DNA of 64,000 bases, from NCBI GenBank assembly GCA_003014445.1, contig PYGH01000004.1:62001-126000 (forward strand), written 5' to 3'. The translations under genes and the position numbers were made by a program. This document shows positions 1 through 8,625 of this stretch, piece by piece. The notes beneath the pieces were generated by a model. That model did not search any database. It was not told where the DNA came from and was given only the letters and a program-made list of their open reading frames with translations. Every line of letters begins with the position of its first letter. Position 1 is the first letter of the stretch. The stretch is from Fusobacterium naviforme. GTDB taxonomy: Bacteria; Bacillota; Clostridia; Lachnospirales; Lachnospiraceae.

Positions 1-244
1 GTCGGGAGAGCTTTCTCGCCGTGTGATTGGCGCTGCTGTACCGCCCCGAGAGCATATAGCCCCCGTAGACAAGCAGCAGCATTCCCCACCACACGGACAT
101 ATTCATGACTCCGATGAGACCGGCGCCGATTCCGACAAGGAAGCGCGCAACACGGTTCACTCTGCAGAAAAGGTCATACTGCATATGTGCGAGCGCCTCA
201 AAGCTTCCGGCACTGTGCTCCATCGTAAACTCATATTTGGTCAT
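1..244 (-). CDS. YcxB-like membrane protein, N-terminal part (partial)
   Basis: The gene starts at ATG 244 and runs off the window start, so only about 81 residues are visible. They read as a polar start (MTKYEFTMEHSAG) followed by a hydrophobic segment at about residues 33-62 (FLVGIGAGLIGVMN...WWGMLLLVYGGY). This layout resembles the YcxB family of small two-helix membrane proteins of unknown function; that is a resemblance, not a proven match. It begins 6 bases after the dctM stop and so is probably co-transcribed with the TRAP operon. The N-terminal region is complete; the C-terminus is outside the window. Confidence 0.6.
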   Translation of the reverse strand, partial: MTKYEFTMEHSAGSFEALAHMQYDLFCRVNRVARFLVGIGAGLIGVMNMSVWWGMLLLVYGGYMLSGRYSSANHTARKLSR

Positions 245-250
245 AGCTTC

Positions 251-1567
251 TTACATTGCCGCCGGTCCGTAGATGAGATCCGGAACGATCGTCACCAGAA
301 TCGGGCAGAAGGTGATCAGAATCAGCACAAGGAAGAGCGCTACAATGAAGGGCCATACCTCCTTGATAAAATCGCTGATCTTACAGCCTGTGATACCGCA
401 GGTCGTGAACATCATGGAGCCAAAGGGAGGCGTGAGCCCTCCGATCATAATATTGCAGATCGTCACAAGACCGAAGTGATACACATTGACGCCGAGTTTC
501 AGTGCCACCGGAAGCAGCAGCGGGGTAATGATCATCATGGCCGCCCCGCCCTCAAGGAACATACCCATAATCAGCAGCACCACGTTACAGAGCATCAGGA
601 ACACATATTTGTTCGAGGTAAGCCCCAGCACGGAGGTGGCAACAATCTTCGGCAGATTGATCCAGGTCATGTACTGCCCGAAGACATTGGCAGAGACCAT
701 GATGAGAACCACGCTGGAGGTACCTGCAATCGTATCCAGAATGATGGGAATGAGGTGCTCCCGGAAGCTCAGCCGCTTGTAGACCAGCTTACCGATGATG
801 AAGCAGTACAGCACAGCCACCGCTCCGCCCTCGGACGGTGTGAAGAGACCAAAGCGCATTCCGAGGATGATTCCGAAGGGGAAAAACAGACCCCAGAAGG
901 AAATGAACGCCTGCTTCAAAACCTCTGTGAGCGGCGGGAACTTATCTCTCGTCGTCGGATAGTTTCTCTTCTTCGCAATGATCGCAACTGTGATCATCAT
1001 GGCGACGGACATCAGGATGCCCGGCACGTAGCCCGCTGCAAAGGTGCGTCCCAGTGACGCCTGTGCAATCAGAGTGAAGATGATGAGATTCACTCCCGGC
1101 GGGATCACAGGAGTCGCAGCGGAGGAAGCCGCTGTGATCGCTGCGGAAAAGGCCTTCGAGTAACCCCTTCTCTCCATCTCCGGAACCAGCATCTTGGACT
1201 GCATAGCGCAGTCCGCATTGGCAGAGCCGGAGCAGCCGCCCATCAGCATGGAGAGCAGCACATTCACTTGTGCGAGACCGCCACGCATGTGTCCCGTCAC
1301 ACACTCGCAGAAATCCATCATCTTATCACTGATACCGCCGAAGTTCATGACGGAACCGGACATGACGAAGAAAGGAATCGCCAGCATGGAGAAGGATTGC
1401 GTGGAGTTCATCACCTTCTGGAGTATGGTCCAGGAGGGTGTGGACTGATCTATAAACAGGAAGAAGAAGAATGTGGAACCAAAAAGCGCATATACAATAG
1501 GCATTCCGAAGAAGTACAGCAAGAAAACCAATATAATTGGAAGCAGCTGCATAAAGCTGAGTGTCAT
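251..1567 (-). CDS. dctM: TRAP transporter large membrane subunit DctM
   Basis: 438 residues, the usual size of the 12-helix TRAP large permease. It drives sodium-coupled uptake of an organic acid or similar solute together with DctQ and the binding protein DctP. The protein is almost continuously hydrophobic, starts MTLSFMQLLPI, and contains family-typical stretches such as AIPFFVMSG, MLMGGCSGSANAD and PVIPPGVNL. The start is supported by an AAGGAGG site, and it overlaps the dctQ stop by 4 bases, so translation is coupled. The substrate cannot be read from the sequence. A second, divergent TRAP set lies at 35.8-38.9 kb. Confidence 0.95.
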   Translation of the reverse strand: MTLSFMQLLPIILVFLLYFFGMPIVYALFGSTFFFFLFIDQSTPSWTILQKVMNSTQSFSMLAIPFFVMSGSVMNFGGISDKMMDFCECVTGHMRGGLAQVNVLLSMLMGGCSGSANADCAMQSKMLVPEMERRGYSKAFSAAITAASSAATPVIPPGVNLIIFTLIAQASLGRTFAAGYVPGILMSVAMMITVAIIAKKRNYPTTRDKFPPLTEVLKQAFISFWGLFFPFGIILGMRFGLFTPSEGGAVAVLYCFIIGKLVYKRLSFREHLIPIILDTIAGTSSVVLIMVSANVFGQYMTWINLPKIVATSVLGLTSNKYVFLMLCNVVLLIMGMFLEGGAAMMIITPLLLPVALKLGVNVYHFGLVTICNIMIGGLTPPFGSMMFTTCGITGCKISDFIKEVWPFIVALFLVLILITFCPILVTIVPDLIYGPAAM

Positions 1568-2109
1568 CCGTTTGTACCTCCTTCTCCGGCATTTTCCATT
1601 TTATTCTTTGCTCCGCCCTGATGCAGTCTGTCCTTTACAAAGAAATAGAGCGCATAGATCAGGGAGAGACCAAAGCCCAGCGGTACCGCAATCCCGGTCC
1701 ACCACTTCGGCAGCCGGAGCATATCTGTGACGGCAAGCTTGTACACGCCGCGCACATAGACCAGGTGATACACATACTGTGCACTGATACCTGTCAGCAT
1801 GACAAGCACCAGAATCTGCAGTATATCCATGATAAACTGCACCGTCGACTTCATGTGATGCGGAAAAATATTTACCAGAATATCGACGCCGAGATGGGCG
1901 TGCTTTCTGTGCGCGTAGGCACTTCCGATAAATACCGTCCAGACAAAGAGACTCGTCACGATCTCATCGCACCACTGCAGGGGGTGATTCAGAAAGTAAC
2001 GCATGATGACATTGATATTGACCAGAATGACGCAGAGAGTCAGCGTCGCTCCGGTGATAATCGCATCCAGATTTTTTAATATTTTATTGATCGTAATTTT
2101 TTCTTTCAT
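1564..2109 (-). CDS. dctQ: TRAP transporter small membrane subunit DctQ
   Basis: 181 residues from ATG 2109 (MKEKITINKIL), with about four hydrophobic helices and the conserved DctQ-type segments VIMRYFLNHPLQWCDEIV and HAHLGVDIL. DctQ supports DctM and docks the binding protein. I chose the start at 2109 because a GAGG site lies just upstream and the family N-terminus begins there; an in-frame extension upstream lacks hydrophobic or family sequence. It is the second gene of dctP-dctQ-dctM and overlaps dctM by 4 bases. Confidence 0.92.
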   Translation of the reverse strand: MKEKITINKILKNLDAIITGATLTLCVILVNINVIMRYFLNHPLQWCDEIVTSLFVWTVFIGSAYAHRKHAHLGVDILVNIFPHHMKSTVQFIMDILQILVLVMLTGISAQYVYHLVYVRGVYKLAVTDMLRLPKWWTGIAVPLGFGLSLIYALYFFVKDRLHQGGAKNKMENAGEGGTNG

Positions 2110-2160
2110 TTGCTCATCCTCAGAATAAGGTTCGTCCCCCGATAGACACAGATTGAAGCA

Positions 2161-2191
2161 GGACCGCCCGGAACAGTGCTCCGGACAGTCC
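2161..2191 (-). terminator. Intercistronic hairpin between dctP and dctQ
   Basis: On the minus strand GGACTGTCCGGA pairs with TCCGGGCGGTCC across a 7-base loop, with small mismatches and no T-run. It sits in the 138-base gap between dctP and dctQ. Hairpins here are common in binding-protein operons, where they stabilise or attenuate so that the binding protein is made in excess; that role is inference. Confidence 0.5.
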
Positions 2192-2247
2192 TGTCTTCCA
2201 TGCTTCGGGATGCCCAAACCATCCCGAAAGATTCCGGTCTGAAGTCA

Positions 2248-3339
2248 TTAATTCTTCGCGCGAAGCTCTGCGATGAAATCAGTGATCTGCTTGTGAAGCT
2301 CCGGATTTGCTCCGTACTCCTCGACGATCCAGTCGTAAACCGGTGCGCAGGCTTCCTGGAAAGCCTCAAGATCTACGTCGTTCCAGGTGACTCCGGCTGC
2401 CTTCAGAGTCTCGATCTGAGTCTGCTCGTCTTCCTCGCACATCTGCTGCTCCCACATGCCGCACTCAAGCGCCACTTCATCAATAACCTTTCTGTACTCC
2501 TCCGGAATGGACTGATACAGATCCTCCGGCATGAAGAGCCATCTGGTAGCAATGAGGTGATTGGTCTGCGCGACCTTCTTGACCAGCTCGTAAGGAGCGC
2601 CTGCGCCGGAGAGCGTGGAGGTAGATCCCTCGAAGCCCTCGACAACGCCGGAGCTGATAGCGGAGAGGCACTCGGTGAAGGACATCGGAACCGCGGTGGC
2701 ACCCATGGCCTCAAGCGTCTTTGCAAACAGCGGGGAAGAGGTGGCGCGAAGCTTTACACCATTCAGATCCGCCGGGGTCTTGATATCCTTATTGGTGACG
2801 ACAGAACGGAAGCCGAAGGAATAGTGCGTATCCAGCACATGGATATTCTGCTCCGCCAGCTGCGCCTTGATATCCGCGACAATATCGGAATCCATGACAG
2901 CATTGTATTCCTCGTTGGTGTTGTAGAGCATCGGTCCCACCAGAACTGCGCAGTCACCGACATGATCTGCAAACAGAGAGGGCTCCTCAAGTCCCATCCA
3001 CTGTGCGCCGTTGATCGCCTGGTTCACGGAATCCGCGTAACAGTCGAGCTCGTTCTGGCCGTAATAGGTTATGGTAATATGGCCGTCTGTCTTCTCGGTG
3101 ATCTCCTGCGCGAGCTTCTCAGAAGCCTTGTAGTTCCACTCGGTCGGCTGGAAGACATTTGAAAACTTGATATCAAGATGATAATCATCTGCCGGAGCCG
3201 CTGCCTCAGCCGTGGTCTCCGCACCGCCCGCCGCGCTGCTGTCTGCAGCCTGGGTCGTTGCCGTGCTGCTTCCTCCGCCGCACGCACAGAGAGATGCTCC
3301 CATCACAATACCCATCATCGATGCCAACAGTTTTTTCAT
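2248..3339 (-). CDS. dctP: TRAP transporter substrate-binding lipoprotein DctP
   Basis: 363 residues. The N-terminus MKKLLASMMGIVMGASLCACGGG is a lipoprotein signal with the lipobox LCAC, followed by a low-complexity Ser/Thr/Ala/Glu linker typical of surface lipoproteins. The mature part (about residues 55-363) is a DctP-type solute-binding domain, with family sequence around GVKLRATSSPLFAKTLEAMG and EGFEGSTSTL. It captures the substrate outside the cell and delivers it to DctQM. It is the first gene of the operon, with a consensus promoter about 90 bases upstream. Confidence 0.95.
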   Translation of the reverse strand: MKKLLASMMGIVMGASLCACGGGSSTATTQAADSSAAGGAETTAEAAAPADDYHLDIKFSNVFQPTEWNYKASEKLAQEITEKTDGHITITYYGQNELDCYADSVNQAINGAQWMGLEEPSLFADHVGDCAVLVGPMLYNTNEEYNAVMDSDIVADIKAQLAEQNIHVLDTHYSFGFRSVVTNKDIKTPADLNGVKLRATSSPLFAKTLEAMGATAVPMSFTECLSAISSGVVEGFEGSTSTLSGAGAPYELVKKVAQTNHLIATRWLFMPEDLYQSIPEEYRKVIDEVALECGMWEQQMCEEDEQTQIETLKAAGVTWNDVDLEAFQEACAPVYDWIVEEYGANPELHKQITDFIAELRAKN

Positions 3340-3429
3340 AAACTTCTCCTCCTACATTTTATTTCCTGCTGTTGTGTTCGACTCTATTTCCGACAGTTCC
3401 CGGAAATTTTGAAATAAATAACAAGAAAG

Positions 3430-3458
3430 ATTATATTACTCAGGTCTTTTATTGTCAA
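3430..3458 (-). promoter_or_regulatory. Sigma-A promoter of the dctPQM operon
   Basis: TTGACA (3458-3453), a 17-base spacer and TATAAT (3435-3430) on the minus strand: a perfect consensus. It lies 91 bases upstream of the dctP start. The rest of 3340-3611 is AT-rich and I see no gene in it. Confidence 0.85.
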
Positions 3459-3611
3459 TTATTATCAGTTAATTCTTCCAAAAACCGCGAAACCCTTTGT
3501 AATAAATGCATAAATGCACATTTCAAGATTTTGGCGCAAAATTACATGTACAGGAACAAAGAGTGCTCTGCACCCTTAACACCTGACTCTGCTTACGTTT
3601 TTACCGCTCCG

Positions 3612-4409
3612 TCAATCTTCCTGCATCAGCGTCAGAATCTCGCTGATATCGCGGTAGATCCCTGTCGGCCGAAGCTGATACTTCTCAATATCTGCCTCAA
3701 CTCCCTCTCCCGAAAGAACAAAGGCTGTGTCGATCCCTGCATTGATTCCACAGGCAATATCTGTATAGATACGATCTCCTATCATAACAGTCTCAGCCTT
3801 TGTAAAGCCATAGCGCTCCATGGAGAGCAACGCCATATCCGGCTCCGGTTTTCCGATAAAGCGAGGTCTTCTTCCGGTCGCTCTTGTGAGCATCTCCGAG
3901 ACAGAGCCGCAATCCGGAACGGAACCCCACTCTGTCGGGCAGACCCAGTCCGGATTGGTTGCAATCCACTCTACACCGCGTGTCAGAAGCCTGCAGGCAT
4001 CCTCAAGCTTCTGAAAGCTAAGCTCTGTATCAAAGCCATTTACCAGGAGCTCCACCGCTTCCGTGCACTCCGTCGTGATGTGAAAGCCTGCTGTCTGAAG
4101 CTGCTCCCGGAAGGTTTTCGTACCGGCCGCATAAATAAGCTTCTTCTCGTAGCCATTGCGAAGAAACATAATCAGTGCATCCACAGAGGTCAGAAAATCA
4201 TCCCTCTCCGAGGCAATTCCCAGCTGCTGAAGCCGCGCAATATAGGCATCCACACTGCGGGAGGAGTTGTTTGTGACAAAGAGATACTTCCCACCCTGCC
4301 GCCGGACTGCCTTCAGAAACTCCGCGGTTCCTTCAAAAAGCCTGTCTCCCAGATAGATCGTTCCATCCATATCCAGAAGAAACAGTTTTTTTTTCTTAAA
4401 GTCAATCAT
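3612..4409 (-). CDS. HAD-family sugar/glycerol phosphatase (NagD/AraL type)
   Basis: 265 residues. HAD motif I is LLDMDGT with Asp13 and Asp15; motif II is the VTNNSS stretch near residue 48; the Lys motif is GKPEPD and motif IV is GDRIYTDI. This is the class IIA (NagD/AraL/p-nitrophenyl-phosphatase) arrangement with a capping domain between motifs II and III. It starts at ATG 4409, overlapping the DUF1667 gene by 8 bases, so it is the last gene of the GlpA-like operon. A role as a glycerol-phosphate or phosphoglycolate phosphatase fits the context but is inference. Confidence 0.88.
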   Translation of the reverse strand: MIDFKKKKLFLLDMDGTIYLGDRLFEGTAEFLKAVRRQGGKYLFVTNNSSRSVDAYIARLQQLGIASERDDFLTSVDALIMFLRNGYEKKLIYAAGTKTFREQLQTAGFHITTECTEAVELLVNGFDTELSFQKLEDACRLLTRGVEWIATNPDWVCPTEWGSVPDCGSVSEMLTRATGRRPRFIGKPEPDMALLSMERYGFTKAETVMIGDRIYTDIACGINAGIDTAFVLSGEGVEADIEKYQLRPTGIYRDISEILTLMQED

Positions 4410-4770
4410 TCGCCTGTACCGCGCGTGTTGCGATGATATCCACACCGGTCCCCGCAGCATCGTGCAGCACAACCTCGCCGAGCTCCACAGGTGCTTTCAC
4501 TGTAACTGCATTGATCGCCCTCATGACATCGAAGATTTTTGCCTTCGGAATATCATCCTTTGTCTTTACAGAGATGCGCGTCTTGTCTCCCCCTTCCACA
4601 ATCACCGTGGAAGTGACAATTCTCGTGGGATTCACTACCTCTTTTCTCGCGTAGATATCTCCGCGCGGACAGCTGTTGCCACTTACGGACTGCACTGCCC
4701 CATTCTCCAGCTCCACTGTCAGCTGACATCCCATAGGACAGCTGATACAGGTCAATTCTCTCTTTTCCAT
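4402..4770 (-). CDS. DUF1667 cysteine-rich protein of the GlpA-like operon
   Basis: 122 residues from ATG 4770, which has AGGAGG upstream. The N-terminus carries Cys8, Cys11 and Cys15 (CISCPMGC) and Cys34 (SCPRGD), resembling the iron-sulfur or metal site at the start of molybdopterin oxidoreductases. DUF1667 proteins are normally found beside an anaerobic glycerol-3-phosphate dehydrogenase and an FAD/NAD oxidoreductase, exactly as here. The biochemical role is not established; an electron-transfer subunit is likely. Confidence 0.88.
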   Translation of the reverse strand: MEKRELTCISCPMGCQLTVELENGAVQSVSGNSCPRGDIYARKEVVNPTRIVTSTVIVEGGDKTRISVKTKDDIPKAKIFDVMRAINAVTVKAPVELGEVVLHDAAGTGVDIIATRAVQAND

Positions 4771-4781
4771 GACAGACCTCC

Positions 4782-6053
4782 TCACGCTTCCTTCTCGATC
4801 TTCACTGTGATCGTCTTAAGGTTTGGGTACTCAGCAAGCTTTTTTTTCCGGAGGATCACCTGCTCCATCTCTCCGGGCGCAAGAATTCTCTTTTTATTGT
4901 GCATCACCCGCTCGTCATCAAAGTATACGCTCACATAGGCATTCTTCATCACATCACCCACACGAAAACGCACTGTAAGCATATCCTCCATGCGCGACAG
5001 ATCCAGCGTGGACGGCACGGTGTAGCGCGCACCCTCCGTCGCCACAATCTGAATAGAATGCAAAGGCTTCTCCGTCCGACAGCCATCAGCAATAAAGCGC
5101 ACCGCGTTCTCTCCTGCGCGCGTTGCCTCCTCCGAGACATAGTCCACGAGATCATGCACATGCAGAACGTTTCCACAGGCAAAGATACCCGGAATACTGG
5201 TCTCAAGGCTCTCGTTCACAACAGGTCCGCTCGTGATACGGCTCATCTCGACTCCCGCGGAACGGGAGAGCTCATTCTCCGGGATCAGCCCGACCGAGAG
5301 CAGAAGGGTGTCACAGGTATACCGCTCCTCTGTCCCCGGAATTGGCTTTCTGTCCGGACCGACCTCCGCAATCGTGACCGCCGAGACATGCTCCTTGCCC
5401 TCAATATCCACCACTGTGTGGGAGAGCTTCAGCGGGATTCCGTAGTCATCCAGACACTGAACAATATTTCTCTTCAGCCCGCCGGAGTAAGGCAGAAGCT
5501 CTGCGACCACCTTGACCTTTGCGCCCTCAAGCGTCATCCTGCGCGCCATAATGAGGCCGATATCTCCGGAGCCGAGGATCACAACCTCCTTGCCCGGCAT
5601 ATAGCCCTCCATATTGACCAGACGCTGCGCCGTTCCTGCGGAAAAGATACCGGCCGGACGATAGCCCGGGATGTTCAGCGCTCCTCTTGAGCGCTCTCTG
5701 CAGCCCATGGCAAGAATCACGGCCTTCGCCGGAATCTGGAACATTCCGTCCTCGCGGTTCATCGCTGTCACCACGCGCTTCGGAGAAATATCCATAACCA
5801 TGGTATTCAGCCTGTACTCGATCTTAAGATCCATTACTTCCTTAATATAGCGCGCCGCGTACTCCGGCCCGGTCAGTTCCTCCTTAAAGGTATGAAGGCC
5901 AAAGCCGTTATGAATGCACTGGTTCAGAATCCCACCCAGCTCATGATCCCGCTCCAGTATCAGTATACTGTCATTGCCCGCCTTCTTCGCAGCGGCGGCA
6001 GCAGCGAGTCCTGCCGGACCGCCGCCGATAATTACAATATCATAGGCCTTCAT
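4782..6053 (-). CDS. FAD/NAD(P)-dependent oxidoreductase, second subunit of GlpA-like system
   Basis: 423 residues. The FAD-binding Rossmann motif is at the start (DIVIIGGGPAGLAAAA), a second nucleotide-binding fold follows at about residues 155-172 (EVVILGSGDIGLIMARRM), and IFACGNV is the family's C-terminal FAD motif. An extra C-terminal domain of about 100 residues follows. It resembles the small FAD reductases that pair with GlpA and DUF1667 and probably passes electrons to or from NAD. The start ATG 6053 overlaps the preceding stop (ATGA), so it is translationally coupled. Confidence 0.92.
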   Translation of the reverse strand: MKAYDIVIIGGGPAGLAAAAAAKKAGNDSILILERDHELGGILNQCIHNGFGLHTFKEELTGPEYAARYIKEVMDLKIEYRLNTMVMDISPKRVVTAMNREDGMFQIPAKAVILAMGCRERSRGALNIPGYRPAGIFSAGTAQRLVNMEGYMPGKEVVILGSGDIGLIMARRMTLEGAKVKVVAELLPYSGGLKRNIVQCLDDYGIPLKLSHTVVDIEGKEHVSAVTIAEVGPDRKPIPGTEERYTCDTLLLSVGLIPENELSRSAGVEMSRITSGPVVNESLETSIPGIFACGNVLHVHDLVDYVSEEATRAGENAVRFIADGCRTEKPLHSIQIVATEGARYTVPSTLDLSRMEDMLTVRFRVGDVMKNAYVSVYFDDERVMHNKKRILAPGEMEQVILRKKKLAEYPNLKTITVKIEKEA

Positions 6054-7495
6054 TCCCGCTCCCCCTTCGTGCGCTCCATCACAATGTTTGATCTGCCGCT
6101 GTTTTTCGAGATTTTTTCCATCGGAATGCCCAGCTCCCGATGCAGGATCTCCATGACGCGGGGACTGCAGAAACCGGCCTGACATCTGCCGGCTCCCGCT
6201 CTGGTTCTCCGCTTGATTCCATCCAGAGTGCGGGCCCCCAGCGGGCGGTGAATCGCCTCCAGAATCTCTCCCTCAGAGATAGACTCACAGCGGCAGATGA
6301 TCGTTCCGTATGCCGGCTGACGCCGGATCAGCTCATTTCTCTCCTCCATGGAGAACGTCTCCGGATGCAGGATGTCCTTTATAGTCTCCGTCCACTGCGC
6401 CTTCTCCTTAAGAAGAAGCTTTTCCTTCAGCAGCGCTCCGATATACTCTCCGATCGCCGGGCTGCTGGTGAGACCCGGGGACTCAATGCCTGCGCAGTCC
6501 ACAAAGCCCGGAGCATCTTTCACCTCGCCGAGGATAAACTCATGGTGATCCTCATGCGCTCTGAGTCCCGCAAAGGAGGTGATGACCTGACGAATCGGCA
6601 GATCTCTCACATTCATCGACGCCTTTGCGATCATCTCATCAATTCCTGCCTGCGTCGTCGCAGTCGCTTCCTTATCCTGAATGTCGATGGCCGTCGGTCC
6701 GACCAGGACATTGCCGTGCACAGTCGGCGTGACCAGAATACCCTTTCCGAACTTTGTGGGCTGCGGGAAGATCGTATGCTTTACAAAGCCCTTTGTTCCC
6801 TTGTCCAGCAGGCAGTAGTCCCCGCGGCGCGGCGTGATATGTATCTTTTCCTTACTCACCATGTTGTGCAGCTGATCCGCATAGACGCCGGCTGCATTCA
6901 CCACACAGTGTGCCCTGTACTCTCCGTTCGACGTGCGGATATGCCAGACGCCCTCTGCATCTCTCTGAAGGGCCTCGACAGCCGTATTAAAATAAAAATC
7001 AACTCCGTTCAGATTCGCCTGTTCCGCCATGGCGTAATTCAGGCGGAAGGGACAGATAATGCCGCCGGTCGGCGCATAGAGCGCTGCGACAACATGATCT
7101 GAGAGATTCGGCTCCATCTGAAGCGCCTCCTCGCGGTTCAGAAGCTTGAGCCCCGGAACGCCATTTGCCACTCCCCTGTCATAGAGCTCCTTCAGCCCGT
7201 CCTTCTCCTCCTCATGAATACAGACCACAAGGGATCCATTTCTCTCAAAGGGAATGTCGAGCTTTTCTGAGAGCTCATCCATCATCTCATTTCCGCGGAC
7301 ATTCATCTTCGCCATGAGTGAACCCTCCGCTGCGTCAAAGCCCGCATGAATGATCGCGCTGTTCGCCTTTGAGGTACCGGAACATAGATCCTCCGCTTTT
7401 TCCAGCACGCAGATTTCGGCCTGATAGCGCGACAGCTCTCTCGCCACGGCGCTGCCGGTGACACCTGCGCCGATGATCACAACATCGTATATCAT
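6050..7495 (-). CDS. GlpA-like FAD-dependent glycerol-3-phosphate/2-hydroxyacid dehydrogenase with BFD iron-sulfur domain
   Basis: 481 residues. Residues 2-20 hold the FAD motif (DVVIIGAGVTGSAVAREL), followed by a DAO-type oxidoreductase domain to about residue 370. The C-terminal domain has Cys401, Cys403, Cys438 and Cys443 (ICRCES...GRCQAGFC), a BFD-like [2Fe-2S] site. This is the layout of the single-chain GlpA-type dehydrogenases of anaerobes, oxidising glycerol 3-phosphate or a related 2-hydroxy compound. I chose ATG 7495 because the Rossmann strand begins there and GGGAGG lies upstream. It leads a four-gene operon with FAD reductase, DUF1667 protein and HAD phosphatase. No glycerol kinase or facilitator is nearby, so the substrate is unproven. 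Confidence 0.88.
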   Translation of the reverse strand: MIYDVVIIGAGVTGSAVARELSRYQAEICVLEKAEDLCSGTSKANSAIIHAGFDAAEGSLMAKMNVRGNEMMDELSEKLDIPFERNGSLVVCIHEEEKDGLKELYDRGVANGVPGLKLLNREEALQMEPNLSDHVVAALYAPTGGIICPFRLNYAMAEQANLNGVDFYFNTAVEALQRDAEGVWHIRTSNGEYRAHCVVNAAGVYADQLHNMVSKEKIHITPRRGDYCLLDKGTKGFVKHTIFPQPTKFGKGILVTPTVHGNVLVGPTAIDIQDKEATATTQAGIDEMIAKASMNVRDLPIRQVITSFAGLRAHEDHHEFILGEVKDAPGFVDCAGIESPGLTSSPAIGEYIGALLKEKLLLKEKAQWTETIKDILHPETFSMEERNELIRRQPAYGTIICRCESISEGEILEAIHRPLGARTLDGIKRRTRAGAGRCQAGFCSPRVMEILHRELGIPMEKISKNSGRSNIVMERTKGERE

Positions 7496-7549
7496 AACTG
7501 CTTTTACCTCCCTGACTGCACATCCTGCCAACAAAGCAAAAAACAGAGC

Positions 7550-7574
7550 AAAAACAGGGCAGATTCTTTCTGCC
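7550..7574 (-). terminator. Terminator-like hairpin in the leader of the GlpA-like operon
   Basis: On the minus strand GGCAGA-AAGAA-TCTGCC is followed by CTGTTTTT. It lies about 35 bases after the predicted transcription start and about 60 bases before the first gene, a position suited to attenuation. No known riboswitch class is recognised. Confidence 0.5.
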
Positions 7575-7616
7575 TGAATTCGCTCTCTTCTCTAGCTTCC
7601 CTGTGAAATTAGCTAT

Positions 7617-7645
7617 ATATTAGCATTCTGCTCGTTCCAATGCAA
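7617..7645 (-). promoter_or_regulatory. Promoter of the GlpA-like operon
   Basis: TTGCAT (7645-7640), 17-base spacer, TAATAT (7622-7617) on the minus strand. It is the only good sigma-A match upstream of this operon. Confidence 0.65.
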
Positions 7646-7731
7646 GCATTTATCTGCACTTTTTTGTTTTTTCTTTTCTCTTCTGACAATACTTTTGTGA
7701 TTTTATCCAGAATATCAATTTGCTTTTTCTC

Positions 7732-7760
7732 TTGAAATGTAAAATTTTATGTGCTATATT
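7732..7760 (+). promoter_or_regulatory. Promoter of the mgtC-like gene pair
   Basis: TTGAAA (7732-7737), 17-base spacer, TATATT (7755-7760). It leaves a leader of about 125 bases before the first MgtC gene, which contains a terminator-like hairpin. Confidence 0.65.
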
Positions 7761-7816
7761 GCACGATACGTCATAATGACAGCGCCAAAGTTACATGCGG
7801 CCTCGCAATCTCGCTC

Positions 7817-7857
7817 GTGGGCAAAACAAGGCTTTACGCCTGCCCACAGCACTTTTT
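7817..7857 (+). terminator. Terminator-like hairpin in the mgtC leader
   Basis: GTGGGC at 7817-7822 pairs with GCCCAC at 7842-7847, with an inner AGGC/GCCT stem, followed by TTTTT at 7853-7857. It sits 33 bases before the MgtC start, inside the transcribed leader, so it could act as an attenuator. It does not look like the M-box riboswitch. Confidence 0.5.
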
Positions 7858-7890
7858 AAAACAAGCTAAGATTAAGAAAGGGGGAGGGCG

Positions 7891-8616
7891 ATGTTTGAAG
7901 CATTGGATTTTCTCCGCGATATGACGCTGTTCTCCGTCTGCTTCCGACTGCTGCTCGCGATGCTCTTCGGCGGTCTGATCGGAATTGAGCGGGAGCGCAA
8001 GCGCTATCCCGCAGGCTTCAGAACCTACATGATAGTCTGTCTCGGCGCAGCGCTGACCATGATACTGAGCCAGTACGAATATCTGCGCCTGTACGGCGAA
8101 TGGCGAAAGCTCGCGCTGATCTTCAACCTGAAGCTGGATGTCTCCCGCTACAGTGCGCAGGTCATCAACGGCATCGGCTTTCTGGGTGCCGGCACCATAC
8201 TTGTGAACCGGAAACAGGAAGTAAAGGGTCTCACGACTGCTGCAAGCCTCTGGGCCTCCGCCTGCATGGGACTCGCGATCGGCGCAGGCTTTTATGAGTG
8301 CGTCGCGCTCGGCTTTCTGCTGATCTTCAGCTGCAACAGCTATCTTCCGGCCATCTCCGACATCATCGTGGAGACCTCACGGAATATGAATATTTTTGTG
8401 GAATTCAGCACCATTCAGGATATACGGACCATACTCGGACACATACGTGCAAGCGGCATCAAGGTATACGAGGTGGAGCTGGAGCGCGGACACAAGAAGC
8501 GCCGCCAGAACCCGAATGCCATTGTTCTCCTGCAGCTGAAGCGGGGAATGCGCCACAGCTCTGTGCTCTCCATGATCGCAGAGCTGGAATGTGTCAAACA
8601 GATAGAAGAAATATAG
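7891..8616 (+). CDS. MgtC/SapB-family membrane protein (first copy)
   Basis: 241 residues. An N-terminal membrane domain of about four helices (residues 1-150) carries the family signature LIGIEREKRYPAGFRTY-like stretch (LIGIERERKRYPAGFRTYM), NGIGFLGAGTIL and KGLTTAASLWASACMGLAIG; a C-terminal cytoplasmic domain of about 80 residues follows. MgtC proteins help cells cope with low magnesium, acid or ATP stress; the exact role in Firmicutes is not settled. The start has AGGGGGAGG-like spacing upstream. It is followed 9 bases later by a paralogue. Confidence 0.92.
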   Translation: MFEALDFLRDMTLFSVCFRLLLAMLFGGLIGIERERKRYPAGFRTYMIVCLGAALTMILSQYEYLRLYGEWRKLALIFNLKLDVSRYSAQVINGIGFLGAGTILVNRKQEVKGLTTAASLWASACMGLAIGAGFYECVALGFLLIFSCNSYLPAISDIIVETSRNMNIFVEFSTIQDIRTILGHIRASGIKVYEVELERGHKKRRQNPNAIVLLQLKRGMRHSSVLSMIAELECVKQIEEI

Positions 8617-8625
8617 GAGGCCCTC

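Larger units (their letters stand above)
7496..7890. other. Divergent intergenic region, glpA-like operon / mgtC pair
   Basis: This 395-base gap has no gene that I can support. It holds a minus-strand promoter (7645-7617) and leader hairpin (7574-7558) for the GlpA-like operon, and a plus-strand promoter (7732-7760) and leader hairpin (7817-7857) for the MgtC genes. The middle is AT-rich. Confidence 0.8.

Noticed and set aside
7817..7857. M-box magnesium riboswitch before mgtC
   Set aside because: The leader is too short and only a simple two-step hairpin is present.
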